Shown one piece after another: positions 53,859-63,530 of a stretch of 64,000 bases of DNA; position 1 is the stretch's first letter; every line of letters begins with the position of its first letter. Both the position numbers and the translations under genes were made by a program. The notes under the pieces were generated by a model. That model saw nothing but the letters and a program-made list of their open reading frames with translations, did not search any database and was not told the origin of the DNA. The stretch spans positions 2,042,501 to 2,106,500 of the forward strand of contig NZ_CP072309.1 in assembly GCF_017726655.1 (NCBI RefSeq), given 5' to 3'. Source of the DNA: Agrobacterium tumefaciens. GTDB lineage: Bacteria; Pseudomonadota; Alphaproteobacteria; Rhizobiales; Rhizobiaceae.

Positions 53859-55204
53859 TCGCGTAGTGCCCACATTTCCATTTCAAGCCCAGGGAATTCG
53901 CCCGCCAGATGCAGGGCAATTGCCCCTGAAGTATCGAGCTGTTTCCAGAGCGGCGACTGCGTGTCGATCTCGAAATAAACGGTGCCGGATCGATAGGGTA
54001 GTTGCCGCGGCAGAACCGGCAGGGACCGCACGGGAATACCCGGCAGTGCCACATTGACCAGTTCGGAAATCCGTTCCACCGGACCAACCTTGATCTGTGC
54101 CGGCAGGCGGCGACGAATATCCTCAGCAGCCATATCCGCCCGCACGGCAAGCACGAAGCCGGCGTCGCGCAGAAGTGTGCGGTCGTGGATAGTGCCGACA
54201 CGGACGCCATGACGGCGCTCCACCAGTTCGATTGCTACGGCCGCCTGTTCCAGAACCGCAGACAGCGAGGTGCGCAGATCATCAAACACAGCGCCGAAGG
54301 TGGCTTTCAGATCGTCGTGTCGATAGGGCGGGAAATCTGTTGCCCGCTTCCTGTCCGTGGTGAAGGTGGCGAGCTCGCCGGCAAGCTGGATGCAGTCTTC
54401 GTAAAAGCGGATGGGATGAAAACGCGTAGCGTTGGCACTGCGATGCGCGAGTAGCGGATCGGCCCGGTTGAGGATCTGCAGCAGGAAATAATCGCCCACT
54501 TCCGCCGTTCCCCGGATTGTCGGGTCACCGATGCGTTCGGCGATCGCCTGGGCGCGGTGGCGCACAATCCCCAGAAGCTCCGTCAGCAATTCGTTGAGAC
54601 GGGGCGCAGCCGCGCAGCTGAGGCTTGGCGGGATAAAATCAGGATCGAGAATGACCGCACGGTCGGAGCGGACTTCGATTACCCGCGCGAGCCCGATGAG
54701 GTCATAACCGGAAAGATCGTCACCGGTCTTGAGGAACTTCAGGCTCAGGCGGCCGACATCAATCGGGGCCACGAAATCCGTCTCTATATTGGTATCGGAG
54801 ACTTCATAGGTGGATGCCGTGAAACGCACATTGTTGGTGTCATTATGGCCGCTGGCGGACATGTCGGCCTTGCCCGGCTGCCGGGCCGGCAGGGCGAGAT
54901 AGATGATGGCGTTCTTGACGCTTTCATCGAGATCGAGCGGCGGCGGCAGGTCGGAATCTTCAGGCGCCTCGAAGGGCGTACCATCGGGAAGAATGCCGCG
55001 CAGGTTCGACAGAGCGAATTGCCCTATCGACAAGGCGCTGCGATCGACCCCGATCTCGACGATCCCCCATGGATAGGGCGAAAGGTTGCGTGTGGTGTTG
55101 CGCACCAGGCGTTCGGTCCAACGGTCGGATTGCTGAAAATGCTGGACGCGAAGAAACATGCCCTCGCTCCAGGCTACACGGTTCTCATGTCTCATCGTGG
55201 TCAT
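53855..55204 (-). CDS. tssK: T6SS baseplate protein TssK (ImpJ)
   Basis: A 449-residue baseplate subunit linking the tail to the TssLM complex. The family N-terminus (VAWSEGMFLRVQHFQQSDRW) is clear; the middle holds the helical domain and the C-terminus the receptor-binding-like head. AAGGGGG lies just before the first ATG; an ATG three codons later is possible. Its start overlaps the end of the FHA gene by 20 bases. Confidence 0.95.
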   Translation of the reverse strand: MTTMRHENRVAWSEGMFLRVQHFQQSDRWTERLVRNTTRNLSPYPWGIVEIGVDRSALSIGQFALSNLRGILPDGTPFEAPEDSDLPPPLDLDESVKNAIIYLALPARQPGKADMSASGHNDTNNVRFTASTYEVSDTNIETDFVAPIDVGRLSLKFLKTGDDLSGYDLIGLARVIEVRSDRAVILDPDFIPPSLSCAAAPRLNELLTELLGIVRHRAQAIAERIGDPTIRGTAEVGDYFLLQILNRADPLLAHRSANATRFHPIRFYEDCIQLAGELATFTTDRKRATDFPPYRHDDLKATFGAVFDDLRTSLSAVLEQAAVAIELVERRHGVRVGTIHDRTLLRDAGFVLAVRADMAAEDIRRRLPAQIKVGPVERISELVNVALPGIPVRSLPVLPRQLPYRSGTVYFEIDTQSPLWKQLDTSGAIALHLAGEFPGLEMEMWALRE

Positions 55205-56390
55205 TTACCCCCTTGGCATCGGCTGTGGCCGCGTCAGTCTCCCGTCCCGGCGCGGCTTCACCACGCGCTGCGCGCTGCAGGAACTGCCTGACCGGCAATG
55301 GACGGCCGTTTTCTTCGAATTGCTTTTTGTAGGTGGACCAATAGTCTGTTTTGACGATCAGCCCCTGCCAGTCCCGGCGGCCAATCTTTGCCCGGAAATC
55401 GTTGCCGGCATCGACAGATGCCTCGATAAGCCTCGGCTCGAGCCTTTGCGTGCAACCATGGATCAGGGTTTCAAGAGCGTAGGCGAGTTGCCGCTGCTGG
55501 CGGATGAGCCTTTCCATCCGCTCGCTCAGGGAGGCTGACGTACCTTGGCCAGCGTGCTCGCTCTCGAGGTCGAGAACGGCTAGACAATCGGCGCTTTCCT
55601 GCTCCAGCGTGGTCAGAAGGTCGCCGATCTCCTGCGCGGTCGAAACGACTGCAGCCGGTGCGTTCTCCACTCGTAAGTCTTTTTCCGTCTCCGGGAAAAC
55701 ACTGTCGAAATCTTCGCCACCGGCGGCCGAAACCGGACGAGAGATCATGACGGGCGTGTTGAGCGCGTCGGTATGTTCGTGCTCGCTGCTCGCAACCGGC
55801 TCCTCATCCCAGTTATCAGGCAGAATGGCGCTTATTCCATGCGCCGCGGGCGGTTCGCTCCAGCCGATCTGGACATTTCGCGAAATGGATTTCGCCTTCC
55901 GTTTGGCGCCCTCGCGCCATGTTTCGGACCAATCGTCGACGGAGGCAGTGTTGCCCATCATGCCGCCGGCCGAACGGCCGTTCGGGGCGATGTCCGCAAG
56001 GATCGACGAAATGGTCAGCGGCTCGTCGCTCATTCGCAGGGATGCGTCGGGATCGGAAAAATCCAGTTCGGCATCGCCGCTAATGGAGACCTGAAAAACC
56101 TGCCCGCCAATGTTGATTTGCGAACCGTCGCGGAGACGTGCGCTTTCGCCTTCGAGCAGCAGGCGGCCATCGACCAGCGTGCCATTAGCGCTCTGGTCCA
56201 TTATCGTGAAGCCCTCGCCATCGCGGTTGAGCGTGCAGTGCAGCTTGGAAACGCGCCGTTCATTGTCGTCGATCTGCCAGTCGCACTCCCGAGATCGGCC
56301 AATGACGCGGCGGCCGCGCTCGAAGGTCCACTGACTGGCTCTTGCTGCTCCGATATTGCGTGTGTCCTTGAGTGCAAGCTTCATATCCAT
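55185..56390 (-). CDS. fha: T6SS FHA-domain protein Fha/TagH (ImpI)
   Basis: A 401-residue protein with an N-terminal FHA domain (GRSRECDWQIDDNERRVSKL at 31-50, then MDQSANGTLVDG) that reads phospho-threonine, a long variable acidic middle and a conserved C-terminal T6SS domain (AKIGRRDWQGLIVKTDYWST, VRQFLQRAARGEA). In Agrobacterium it binds phosphorylated TssL to recruit effectors, and TagF binds it to shut the system off. The ATG at 56384 (codon 3) has better spacing to GAGGG than the first ATG. Confidence 0.93.
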   Translation of the reverse strand: MDMKLALKDTRNIGAARASQWTFERGRRVIGRSRECDWQIDDNERRVSKLHCTLNRDGEGFTIMDQSANGTLVDGRLLLEGESARLRDGSQINIGGQVFQVSISGDAELDFSDPDASLRMSDEPLTISSILADIAPNGRSAGGMMGNTASVDDWSETWREGAKRKAKSISRNVQIGWSEPPAAHGISAILPDNWDEEPVASSEHEHTDALNTPVMISRPVSAAGGEDFDSVFPETEKDLRVENAPAAVVSTAQEIGDLLTTLEQESADCLAVLDLESEHAGQGTSASLSERMERLIRQQRQLAYALETLIHGCTQRLEPRLIEASVDAGNDFRAKIGRRDWQGLIVKTDYWSTYKKQFEENGRPLPVRQFLQRAARGEAAPGRETDAATADAKGVNDHDET

Positions 56391-56394
56391 GCCC

Positions 56395-57399
56395 TCACGC
56401 GGAAATCGCCGAGCCTTCCCGCTCGGTCACCACAGCGTCAGCGCTGTCTTGTTGGGCGGGTGCCACGCGAGCCCAGCTGTTCCAGCCGAGACGGGCGGGA
56501 GCATCGGACTGGCCGAGGCGGCAAAACGGAATGTCCTCCTTTTTCAGGATCACCTGCGCATCGAAGTGCAATGCGCTTCCGACGAACAGGCGTGTCAGAG
56601 AAAATATTTCCGCAAGCCGTTTCGAACCGGGCGTGAGGGCCAGGTAATCCGCATAGGCGACAGGACCGATCACGACCCGGAAGCCACCGCTCATATCTTC
56701 GACAGCGCTTCCCGCTGTCGTGTTCTGTCCGAGCCTCAGTCCTGATGCCTGCCCGAGCTGGCTTTGTTCGTGAAGCGGTAAAGCCACCCACCGCCGGCGA
56801 AACTGTTCGATATGGACCGGAAGTCCCGTGAATTCGCAAAGCATTGATGTGAGGGCCGAAACATTGCGGTTGCGGCCGGCCAGAAGGCCGCTGAAACGCA
56901 GGAGCGCGTCTTCGCTCACGCCTGCTTTCTCGACCAGACCGGCAGTGCGGAACCCGATGAGGGCGAGCAGTGTTTTGCGGAAACCGTTATCCCGCTGATC
57001 GGCCGACCAGCGCAAACCTCTTGCAAGACGGTATTTTTCCGTCGCGGATACGAACAGTTCGCTGAACCTTGCCGAAAACAGGTTGAAGAAGCTGGCCAGC
57101 GCGCCCGAACGATTGCGTTCTTCCCGTTGCAGCAGTTCGCCATAGGCCGGCGGTAGCGAACCAAGCGGCCCGACGATGGGCGCGAAAGCTGATTTCAGTT
57201 CGGCTTGACCGCGCTTGCGGCTGAAACCGCTGACTGCAAGTGGTGTCGGCTGTATTCCGCCATGAGCACCGATGACGATCCCGTCATCCGGCGAAACGAA
57301 CTGGGCGACGCGAAACGCGGTTGCAGGGTCAAAACGGCCGGGATCGTCGCTGAGAAGCGCCGCCTGTCTGTCTTTTATGGTTGGCGTCTGCTGTTTCAT
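56395..57399 (-). CDS. tssG: T6SS baseplate protein TssG (ImpH)
   Basis: A 334-residue wedge protein that binds TssF and TssK. Family marks include RLARGLRWSADQRDNGFRKT, LLRFSGLLAGRNRNVSALTS and the C-terminal LTPGSKRLAEIFSLTRLFVG. AGGAG precedes the ATG. It starts ten bases after the tssF stop, with no overlap, unlike most junctions in this operon. Confidence 0.94.
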   Translation of the reverse strand: MKQQTPTIKDRQAALLSDDPGRFDPATAFRVAQFVSPDDGIVIGAHGGIQPTPLAVSGFSRKRGQAELKSAFAPIVGPLGSLPPAYGELLQREERNRSGALASFFNLFSARFSELFVSATEKYRLARGLRWSADQRDNGFRKTLLALIGFRTAGLVEKAGVSEDALLRFSGLLAGRNRNVSALTSMLCEFTGLPVHIEQFRRRWVALPLHEQSQLGQASGLRLGQNTTAGSAVEDMSGGFRVVIGPVAYADYLALTPGSKRLAEIFSLTRLFVGSALHFDAQVILKKEDIPFCRLGQSDAPARLGWNSWARVAPAQQDSADAVVTEREGSAISA

Positions 57400-57408
57400 A
57401 CCCGTCTC

Positions 57409-59190
57409 CTAGAGCAACGGCCGGTCGGCGGCGCGGGCTGGCCAGCGGGCAATCGGTTTAGAGTGGCCGCGCATCGTCGCCGTCAGCCGCGTGAAACTGT
57501 TGATCGACGTGTAGAGCCCGAAGAAATGGTTGAGGACGCCGGCGAAAACAAATGCGGCAGGTCGCGCGATCAGTGCCGGGTCAAACTCCACCGTGATATC
57601 CGTTCCCGGGACCATTGCCGAGCCAATCCGGGCATGAGAATTCTGCGCCTCGACATTGCTGATCGCCTCCACGATCTGTCGGGTTTCCGGGCTGTCCCTG
57701 AAGGAATAAAGCGAGAGAATGTCCTTCAGCGGCGCGCCGCCGTTGTCGGTGAGCGAAAGATGGTTGAGGAGAAGATGTGAGATCAGCCGCCACTCGCGTG
57801 CCGAACGCTCGTTGACGCGGATCGCCTCCGTCGGCGGCATCAGTGCATGGACGGATTTCACCGCCTCGTTGCCGGTAGAAAGCTGCAGGAATGGGTGCCC
57901 GCCGCCAAAGGGAAGCTGGCTTGGCAGTTCGCGGTTGAGGCAAAGTGTATCGATGCTTGCCACCATGTCGAGCGGCCCAAGCGGGCCGCGCGTCTGATCC
58001 ACGAAGGCGATGTCCGTATCGGAAGAGCCGTCATCATCGAACCGGCGCTGTATCTGCCAGTAAACGTTTGCGCCATTATTGCGCTGTGTGCGACCAAAAA
58101 ACGGAGACGTCTTCTCGGTCTGTCCGGAACGGCTGGTCAGTTGAACGTTTTCAACGGCATAGATCTCGCGCGTCCGCTGCCGCCGTGCATCCGGCAGCAA
58201 CCTGTATTCCGTCCGCGTACCATCAAGACTAAGCGGCTCGCAGCTTTGTTTGAACAGGTTGATCACCGGTGAGGCGTTCAACGCAAAATCTCTGACCGAC
58301 ACCATGCGCTCAAGCCGCGCGTCCGCCGCATCCAGATAGATGTAAAGCTCGCAGTCGCCGCCGCCCCATTTCTGCAGCCCGTCAATGTCGAGAAATAGAA
58401 ATTTCTGCGGTAGCGCGAAGAATTCGGTGAGAAGCCGGTATCCATCAAAACTGTTGGCTGGATATGGCAGCATGGCTTTATCGCGAGAGTACCCGGACGG
58501 CGTAAGATTTCCGGCGGGTAGGAAAACGGCTTCCTTGTCCTCGGCGTGACGCGCAAGCGCCATGCCGACGCAATGGTTGGTCAAAAGCTCGTAAAGCGCT
58601 GTCGCCTGCTGCCATGCGGCGGACAGGAAAATCTGGAGTTTCGTCAGTCCCATTTCCGGGAAAGTACCGCCGCGCGGGGCCGTGCTGCGTAGCGAAAGCC
58701 TCAAACAGCTGGCCGTGCCAGCAAAGGACGCCGAAAAAGGGGCGTCGATCGGCTGACCGGTGAGCGTCGCAGCTGCGATTTCCAGTGGAGCGATCTCGAC
58801 GTCCTGCGTGGTACGGAAACGGCAGCTTTCGCCGCCAACCGGTTCGGCGAGAATTTCGCTGTGACGGGGAAGCGTCTGCACGGTTGCCAGCGCCGGGCTC
58901 GGAGCGAATTGCACGACGCTCATCGAAGGGATCGGGGCAAGATAATGCGGATAGAGCGTTTCCAGCAGACTGTCTGACAGTTCGGGGAATTCGTCGTCCA
59001 GCTTCTGGCGCACCCGGGCGGCGGAATAGGCGAAACTCTGGATCAGACGCTCGACATGCGGATCGTCGGCAACGTCGCCCGTCATCCGCAGCCTGCCGGC
59101 GATCTTCGGAAACGCCGCCGCGAAACGGGATGCGCGCTTTCGCAGCGCAAAAAGCTCGTCATTGTACTTTTCGAGGAAGCCTTCAGCCAT
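57409..59190 (-). CDS. tssF: T6SS baseplate protein TssF (ImpG)
   Basis: A 593-residue wedge subunit with the typical N-terminus FLEKYNDELFALRKRASRFA and GRLRMTGDVADDPHVERLIQ, and SLLETLYPHYLAPIPSMSVV. It partners TssG in the baseplate. The ATG at 59190 overlaps the tssE stop by eight bases and has GGAGG upstream; the 41-codon extension is Arg-rich and lies inside tssE, so it was rejected. Confidence 0.95.
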   Translation of the reverse strand: MAEGFLEKYNDELFALRKRASRFAAAFPKIAGRLRMTGDVADDPHVERLIQSFAYSAARVRQKLDDEFPELSDSLLETLYPHYLAPIPSMSVVQFAPSPALATVQTLPRHSEILAEPVGGESCRFRTTQDVEIAPLEIAAATLTGQPIDAPFSASFAGTASCLRLSLRSTAPRGGTFPEMGLTKLQIFLSAAWQQATALYELLTNHCVGMALARHAEDKEAVFLPAGNLTPSGYSRDKAMLPYPANSFDGYRLLTEFFALPQKFLFLDIDGLQKWGGGDCELYIYLDAADARLERMVSVRDFALNASPVINLFKQSCEPLSLDGTRTEYRLLPDARRQRTREIYAVENVQLTSRSGQTEKTSPFFGRTQRNNGANVYWQIQRRFDDDGSSDTDIAFVDQTRGPLGPLDMVASIDTLCLNRELPSQLPFGGGHPFLQLSTGNEAVKSVHALMPPTEAIRVNERSAREWRLISHLLLNHLSLTDNGGAPLKDILSLYSFRDSPETRQIVEAISNVEAQNSHARIGSAMVPGTDITVEFDPALIARPAAFVFAGVLNHFFGLYTSINSFTRLTATMRGHSKPIARWPARAADRPLL

Positions 59191-59692
59191 TCGTCGCCTC
59201 CACCAGGAATTGCTGCGTGGAAGGATCGATCCGGGATTCAAAGCTGATCGGCGGCATGCCTTCCTGAAGGCGGAAGCTTGCCTGTATGCGCATGCGAAGC
59301 GCCCGGTCACCATCCGTGCGGTTTTTCAGGATCGTCACATGGACGTCGGCAAGGCGTGTTTCGAACAGGGAAATCCGCCGCTCGATGCTGCGAGCGAGAC
59401 GCGCCTTGGAGGCATCCGTCACCAAGTTGGCCGAAAGAATGCCATCAACGCCATAGCTCACGAGCGCATCGGACAGTTCCTTGAGTGCTGCCGGCGGGCC
59501 GGCCGGATTGCGGCGGGTATTGAGCAATGCCTCGAGGTCGCGGCGGATCACCTCGCGCATCTCGCGGGCCTGATCCTTCAGGCTGACGAGCATATCCGTT
59601 TCCGCATCCGGTGCGTCATCGAGCAGCCGGTCCAGAACCGAGCGCGACAGCGTCCTTTGCCGTGCGCGATATTGCTCCAGCGGATCAACCAC
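59183..59692 (-). CDS. tssE: T6SS baseplate protein TssE (ImpF), gp25-like
   Basis: A 169-residue gp25/lysozyme-like baseplate protein (VIRRDLEALLNTRRNPAGPP, LQEGMPPISFESRID). I chose the GTG at 59692, which overlaps the tagJ stop by eight bases and gives the family's usual length with the normal start VDPLEQYRARQRTLSRSVLD; the reading frame extends to 59767 within tagJ but that part is not TssE-like. Confidence 0.93.
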   Translation of the reverse strand: MVDPLEQYRARQRTLSRSVLDRLLDDAPDAETDMLVSLKDQAREMREVIRRDLEALLNTRRNPAGPPAALKELSDALVSYGVDGILSANLVTDASKARLARSIERRISLFETRLADVHVTILKNRTDGDRALRMRIQASFRLQEGMPPISFESRIDPSTQQFLVEATNG

Positions 59693-60506
59693 GGGCGATC
59701 TGCCTTTCTTCGTCGGACAGGGCGGAAAGCGCGCCGATTTGGTGGAACGGCACAACATCGTCGCCAATCAGCAGGCAGCGTTGGCCGAGACCCGTTATCA
59801 GTGGTTCACCCTCACTCCAGTGCGTTTCTCGACCGAGGAGAAGACCGACATCGTCGCCCGCACCGTGATAGATCGCCGGAAGCAGCACGGATGCGATTGC
59901 CCCGTCGCGCAACGTCAGTTCGGCGCCGCGAAAGGCGAGGTCGCGCGGGCGGCTCATGGGGTCGATGCTGAGGCTCTCGATGCGTCCGTAATCGATCCAG
60001 AGATAACGGCCGCCATTGGTCAGGACTTCCAGCGCATGCGGAACCCGGTCGTCCAGATCGCGGATGTCGCCGGCGCTCTTGCCGTCGTGGCCAATTGGTA
60101 CATTGCCGCGTTTTTCGTCGAGTTCATTCAACGCGCCTTTCGCGCCCTCGACATCGCCGCTACGCGCGGCAATGTTCGCCCGGATGGCCAATTGGTCAAG
60201 TTCGGAGGGGCCGCCGGGGAAATCCGGTACGGCGCCGCTTTCAAACCACGCATTGCGTGCGGCCATGGCGCGCAGCTGGTGGCGAAAGAGGGAAAAACCG
60301 ACGCTGTCCTGCGGTGAAAATGTTGCGGCCAGATTGCATTGCGCATCGGCCTTTTCATAGTCGCCGGCGAGGACCAGCAGGTCGATGTAGAAATGGCGGC
60401 CATCCTTGTCGGTCGGCCTGGTTTTCACATGGTCCCGCGCGAGCGCGATTGCGTCTTGCAGCTGGTTGTCGTCCAGGAGGCGGGAAATATCGTCGCGCAG
60501 CGTCAT
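59685..60506 (-). CDS. tagJ: T6SS accessory protein TagJ (ImpE)
   Basis: A 273-residue accessory protein with TPR-like N-terminal helices (LSRLLDDN-type region ISRLLDDNQLQDAIALARDH; FYIDLLVLAGDYEKADAQCN) and the ImpE C-terminal domain (ATVLLP-type region IASVLLPAIYHGAGDDVGLL). TagJ binds the sheath N-terminus in systems where ClpV does not recognise TssC directly. The start overlaps the tssC2 stop by ATGA. Confidence 0.92.
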   Translation of the reverse strand: MTLRDDISRLLDDNQLQDAIALARDHVKTRPTDKDGRHFYIDLLVLAGDYEKADAQCNLAATFSPQDSVGFSLFRHQLRAMAARNAWFESGAVPDFPGGPSELDQLAIRANIAARSGDVEGAKGALNELDEKRGNVPIGHDGKSAGDIRDLDDRVPHALEVLTNGGRYLWIDYGRIESLSIDPMSRPRDLAFRGAELTLRDGAIASVLLPAIYHGAGDDVGLLLGRETHWSEGEPLITGLGQRCLLIGDDVVPFHQIGALSALSDEERQIARG

Positions 60507-61897
60507 GCGGATATCCTTTGCGGCTCGGCTGAAGGCCGGGATGCGGCGGTGGCCGGCATTATGGTTTCGGCAATGAGGTGGAAGCTCGTGGAGACGTCAT
60601 CGAGCTGGAAATGCGGCTGAAGGCGCACGGTGCATGAGAATGTTCCGGGCTTGCCGGGAACCTCGAAGACATTGATCCCCGCAGAGCGCAGCGGATAGCG
60701 CGTGCGCAATGCCGCTTCCGCATCGTCATTGCCGAGCGTGTAGGAGGAAAGCCAGCTTTCCAGCTTGCGCTCTATCGTTGTGGCGTCGCTCAACTGGCCG
60801 ATGTCATCGCGCATGATGACCTTGAGGTAATGCGAGAACCGGGAGGCACACAGTACATATTGCAGCATGGCAGCAAGGCGGGCGTTCTGCCTGGCCGCTT
60901 CGGTGGAGTAATGGCCGGGTGCGTGCAGGGACTGGTTGGCGTTGAAGATCGCCATGCCAGAAAGATAGGTGGTGGAGACGGGTACGATGCCCAGATCGGA
61001 AAATTGCTGTTCCTGTCCCGTCGTCAGTTGCACTTCCACGGGCGGCTGGGCGGACAGGCCGTTGCTCTCAATGCCGAGATCAAGCGGTGGCAATTGCCGG
61101 GCAGAGAGCATGCCGCCATCCATGGCGTCCTGTGTCACACCGCGCAGATCTGCAAACCAGCCGGAATCGACGAAATTGCGTACCACAACCGTTGCGAAGG
61201 CGAAGGCGGCATTGCCCCACAGCAGAGTCTCGCCGCTTTCCGCCACATGCTCGCGGAATGGAAATCCATCATCCCGCCCGCGCGCATAGGGCTTATAGGG
61301 AGAGCGTAACAAAACGCGCGGTGCGACAAGGCCTACGAAGCGTGAATCGTCGCGTGCGCGAAGCGCATTCCATCGCAGCCGCGATTTCTCCTGTTTCAGC
61401 CAGGAGAAATCATGGACCCGGCTGAGCTCCGAAAAGTCCTGCAGCCCAACGGTGGAGGGCGAAGCTGCCGCCACGAAAGGGCAGAAGGCGGCCGCAGCCA
61501 CCATGCCGATCTGTGACAGCGTTGTGATGGAATCGGCACCATCAAGATCATCAGGGGAAAAGGCGTAGTCACCGATCAGAAGGCCGACCGGTTCGCCGCC
61601 CGGCATGCCGAATTCGCGGTTATAGACGACCTCGAAAAGATGGCTCTGGTCGAAGTCGGTGGCGCGTTCCGTGTTGCGGGCAAGGTCGCGCCAGCTGGCG
61701 TTCAGCAGTTTCACCTTCACATCGGTGCTGCGGCCCGCTTCGCGCACGACCATGGCAAGCCCGCGCCATCTCGCCTCCATCGCCTGAAAATCGGGATGGT
61801 GGAGAATGGCGTTCACCTGGCCGGTCAGCGCATCGTCTATGAGGGCGATGAGCTGGTCGGCGAAAATGCGGGCGTCCGGGAAGGACTGATGCGCCAT
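60503..61897 (-). CDS. tssC2: T6SS second TssC-like protein (ImpD, TssC40 type)
   Basis: A 464-residue paralogue of the sheath large subunit (family VipB/TssC). It keeps EARWRGLAMVV, REFGMPGGEPVGLLIGDYAF and AAAFCPFVAAASPSTVGLQD, but is shorter than the neighbouring TssC and its C-terminus ends differently. Agrobacterium is known to carry such a pair (TssC41 and TssC40). GGAG precedes the ATG by nine bases. Confidence 0.92.
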   Translation of the reverse strand: MAHQSFPDARIFADQLIALIDDALTGQVNAILHHPDFQAMEARWRGLAMVVREAGRSTDVKVKLLNASWRDLARNTERATDFDQSHLFEVVYNREFGMPGGEPVGLLIGDYAFSPDDLDGADSITTLSQIGMVAAAAFCPFVAAASPSTVGLQDFSELSRVHDFSWLKQEKSRLRWNALRARDDSRFVGLVAPRVLLRSPYKPYARGRDDGFPFREHVAESGETLLWGNAAFAFATVVVRNFVDSGWFADLRGVTQDAMDGGMLSARQLPPLDLGIESNGLSAQPPVEVQLTTGQEQQFSDLGIVPVSTTYLSGMAIFNANQSLHAPGHYSTEAARQNARLAAMLQYVLCASRFSHYLKVIMRDDIGQLSDATTIERKLESWLSSYTLGNDDAEAALRTRYPLRSAGINVFEVPGKPGTFSCTVRLQPHFQLDDVSTSFHLIAETIMPATAASRPSAEPQRISA

Positions 61898-61952
61898 GAG
61901 TGGGCTCCGGATGATGAACGGGGCCGGGGTGGCAGACCACCCCGGACCAGGC

Positions 61953-63434
61953 TCAGTTCTTCGACGGAATACGGGCGACCATGCGCAGCGAGGTCGTCAG
62001 TTCTTCCATCTGCAACCAGGGCCGCATCCATGCGACTGCATTGTAGGCGCCGGGTTTGCCGGGCACTTCCTGCACGGTCACCTTGGCATCGCGCAGCGGA
62101 TATTTGGCGCGGCTTTCCTCACCCGCCTCGTCATTGGCGTTGACGTAGTTGGCGATCCAGCGATTGAGCCACACTTCGCAATCGGACGCTTCCATGAAGG
62201 AGCCGATCTTGTCGCGCCCCATAACCTTGAGATAATGCGCGAAACGCGACGTGGCCATGATGTAGGGCAGACGTGCCGAAACGGCGGCGTTGGCCGTGGC
62301 TTCCGGCTTGTCATAGAGCTTCGGCTTGTGCGCGGTCTGGGCGCCGAAGAACACCGCATAGTCCGTGTTCTTGTAGTGGCAGAGCGGCAGGAAGCCGAGT
62401 TTGCCGAGTTCGGCGTCGCGGCGGTCGGTAATGCCGACTTCGGTCGGGCATTTCAGATCCAGGTCGCCGTCATCGCTGGAGAAGACGTGCATGGGTAGGT
62501 TTTCCACCTTGCCGCCGTTTTCAGCCCCTCGGATAGCCGTGCACCAGCCGCTTTTTGCGAAGGCATCGGTCAGCTTGGTGCCCATCACATATGCGGCGTT
62601 CATCCAGCAATATTCGTCATGTTCAAGGTCACCATTTACCGCACCCTTGGTTTCGTCGTAGGCGAAATCATCGATCGGATTGGTTTTCGGGCCATAGGGC
62701 ATACGCGCCAGCACACGCGGAAGAGCGAGCGTGACGAAACGGGAATCGTCGCTTTCGCGGAAGCTGCGCCACTTGGCATATTCGACCGTGTCGAAAATCT
62801 TCTCCAGATCGCGCGGACGGGCGAGATCGCGATAGTCCTCGAAACCGAACATGTGCGGGCTGGCAGCCGAGATGAATGGCGCGAAGGCTGCCGCCGCGAT
62901 CGATGAGACGCCTTGCAGCAGCTGGACGTCATCGAAGGAATTGTCGAATTCATAATCGCCGATGATGGCGCCGAGCGGTTCGCCGCCCGGGGTGCCGAAT
63001 TCGTCTTCATAGATCGCCTTGAAAAGGCGGGATTGATCGAATTCGACGGCTTTTTCGAGATCGCGCGCCAGTTCACGCTTGCCGGCATTCATGACGCGGA
63101 TTTTGAGGTTGACGCTCGTTTCGGAGTTCTTGACGAGATAGTTCAATCCGCGCCAGGTGCCCTCAAGCTTGGCAAATTCGGGCGCCTGCATGATGGCGGC
63201 GAGCTGTTCGGAAATCGTCCGGTCCAGCTCCGCGATTGCGTGGTTAAGGGTGACGGTTAGGTTGCGGTCATATTTTACCGTCCCCTTCAGTGCCTGATCG
63301 GTCAGCGTGCGCAGGAGGTTCTGCGCGCGGTCCGGTTCGGTTTGACGGGTAGCGGCAACCACCTTGGACAGCAGTCCCTGATCTTCGGCGGTCGTTGCCT
63401 GTGCTTCATTTTTCAGCAGGCTCTCAGCGCTCAT
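61953..63434 (-). CDS. tssC: T6SS sheath large subunit TssC (ImpC, TssC41 type)
   Basis: A 493-residue VipB-family sheath protein that polymerises with TssB into the contractile sheath. Marks include KLEGTWRGLNYLVKNSETSV, GGEPLGAIIGDYEFDNSFDD, SRFAHYLKVMGRDKIGSFME and the C-terminal AWMRPWLQMEELTTSLRMVA. GGAAGGA lies upstream of the ATG. A 55-base gap separates it from tssC2. Confidence 0.96.
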   Translation of the reverse strand: MSAESLLKNEAQATTAEDQGLLSKVVAATRQTEPDRAQNLLRTLTDQALKGTVKYDRNLTVTLNHAIAELDRTISEQLAAIMQAPEFAKLEGTWRGLNYLVKNSETSVNLKIRVMNAGKRELARDLEKAVEFDQSRLFKAIYEDEFGTPGGEPLGAIIGDYEFDNSFDDVQLLQGVSSIAAAAFAPFISAASPHMFGFEDYRDLARPRDLEKIFDTVEYAKWRSFRESDDSRFVTLALPRVLARMPYGPKTNPIDDFAYDETKGAVNGDLEHDEYCWMNAAYVMGTKLTDAFAKSGWCTAIRGAENGGKVENLPMHVFSSDDGDLDLKCPTEVGITDRRDAELGKLGFLPLCHYKNTDYAVFFGAQTAHKPKLYDKPEATANAAVSARLPYIMATSRFAHYLKVMGRDKIGSFMEASDCEVWLNRWIANYVNANDEAGEESRAKYPLRDAKVTVQEVPGKPGAYNAVAWMRPWLQMEELTTSLRMVARIPSKN

Positions 63435-63485
63435 GTTTCAGTCCTTCCACATGCGGCTTTGAAAATGCCGCTTGAACAGTTGGAA

Positions 63486-63520
63486 GCCCCAAGCGGGGCC
63501 GTTCGAGGAGGTATTCCTCC
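63486..63520. promoter_or_regulatory. Two tandem hairpins between tssB and tssC
   Basis: GCCCC-AAGC-GGGGC (63486-63499) and GGAGG-TATT-CCTCC (63507-63520) are two short perfect hairpins in the 96-base gap after tssB. With no U-tract, they more likely stabilise or process the mRNA than end it, which could let tssB and tssC levels differ from the rest of the operon. Confidence 0.45.
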
Positions 63521-63530
63521 GCACAGGCTA

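Noticed and set aside
59693..59767. Longer TssE start
   Set aside because: Lies inside tagJ and does not resemble TssE; the GTG at 59692 gives normal length.
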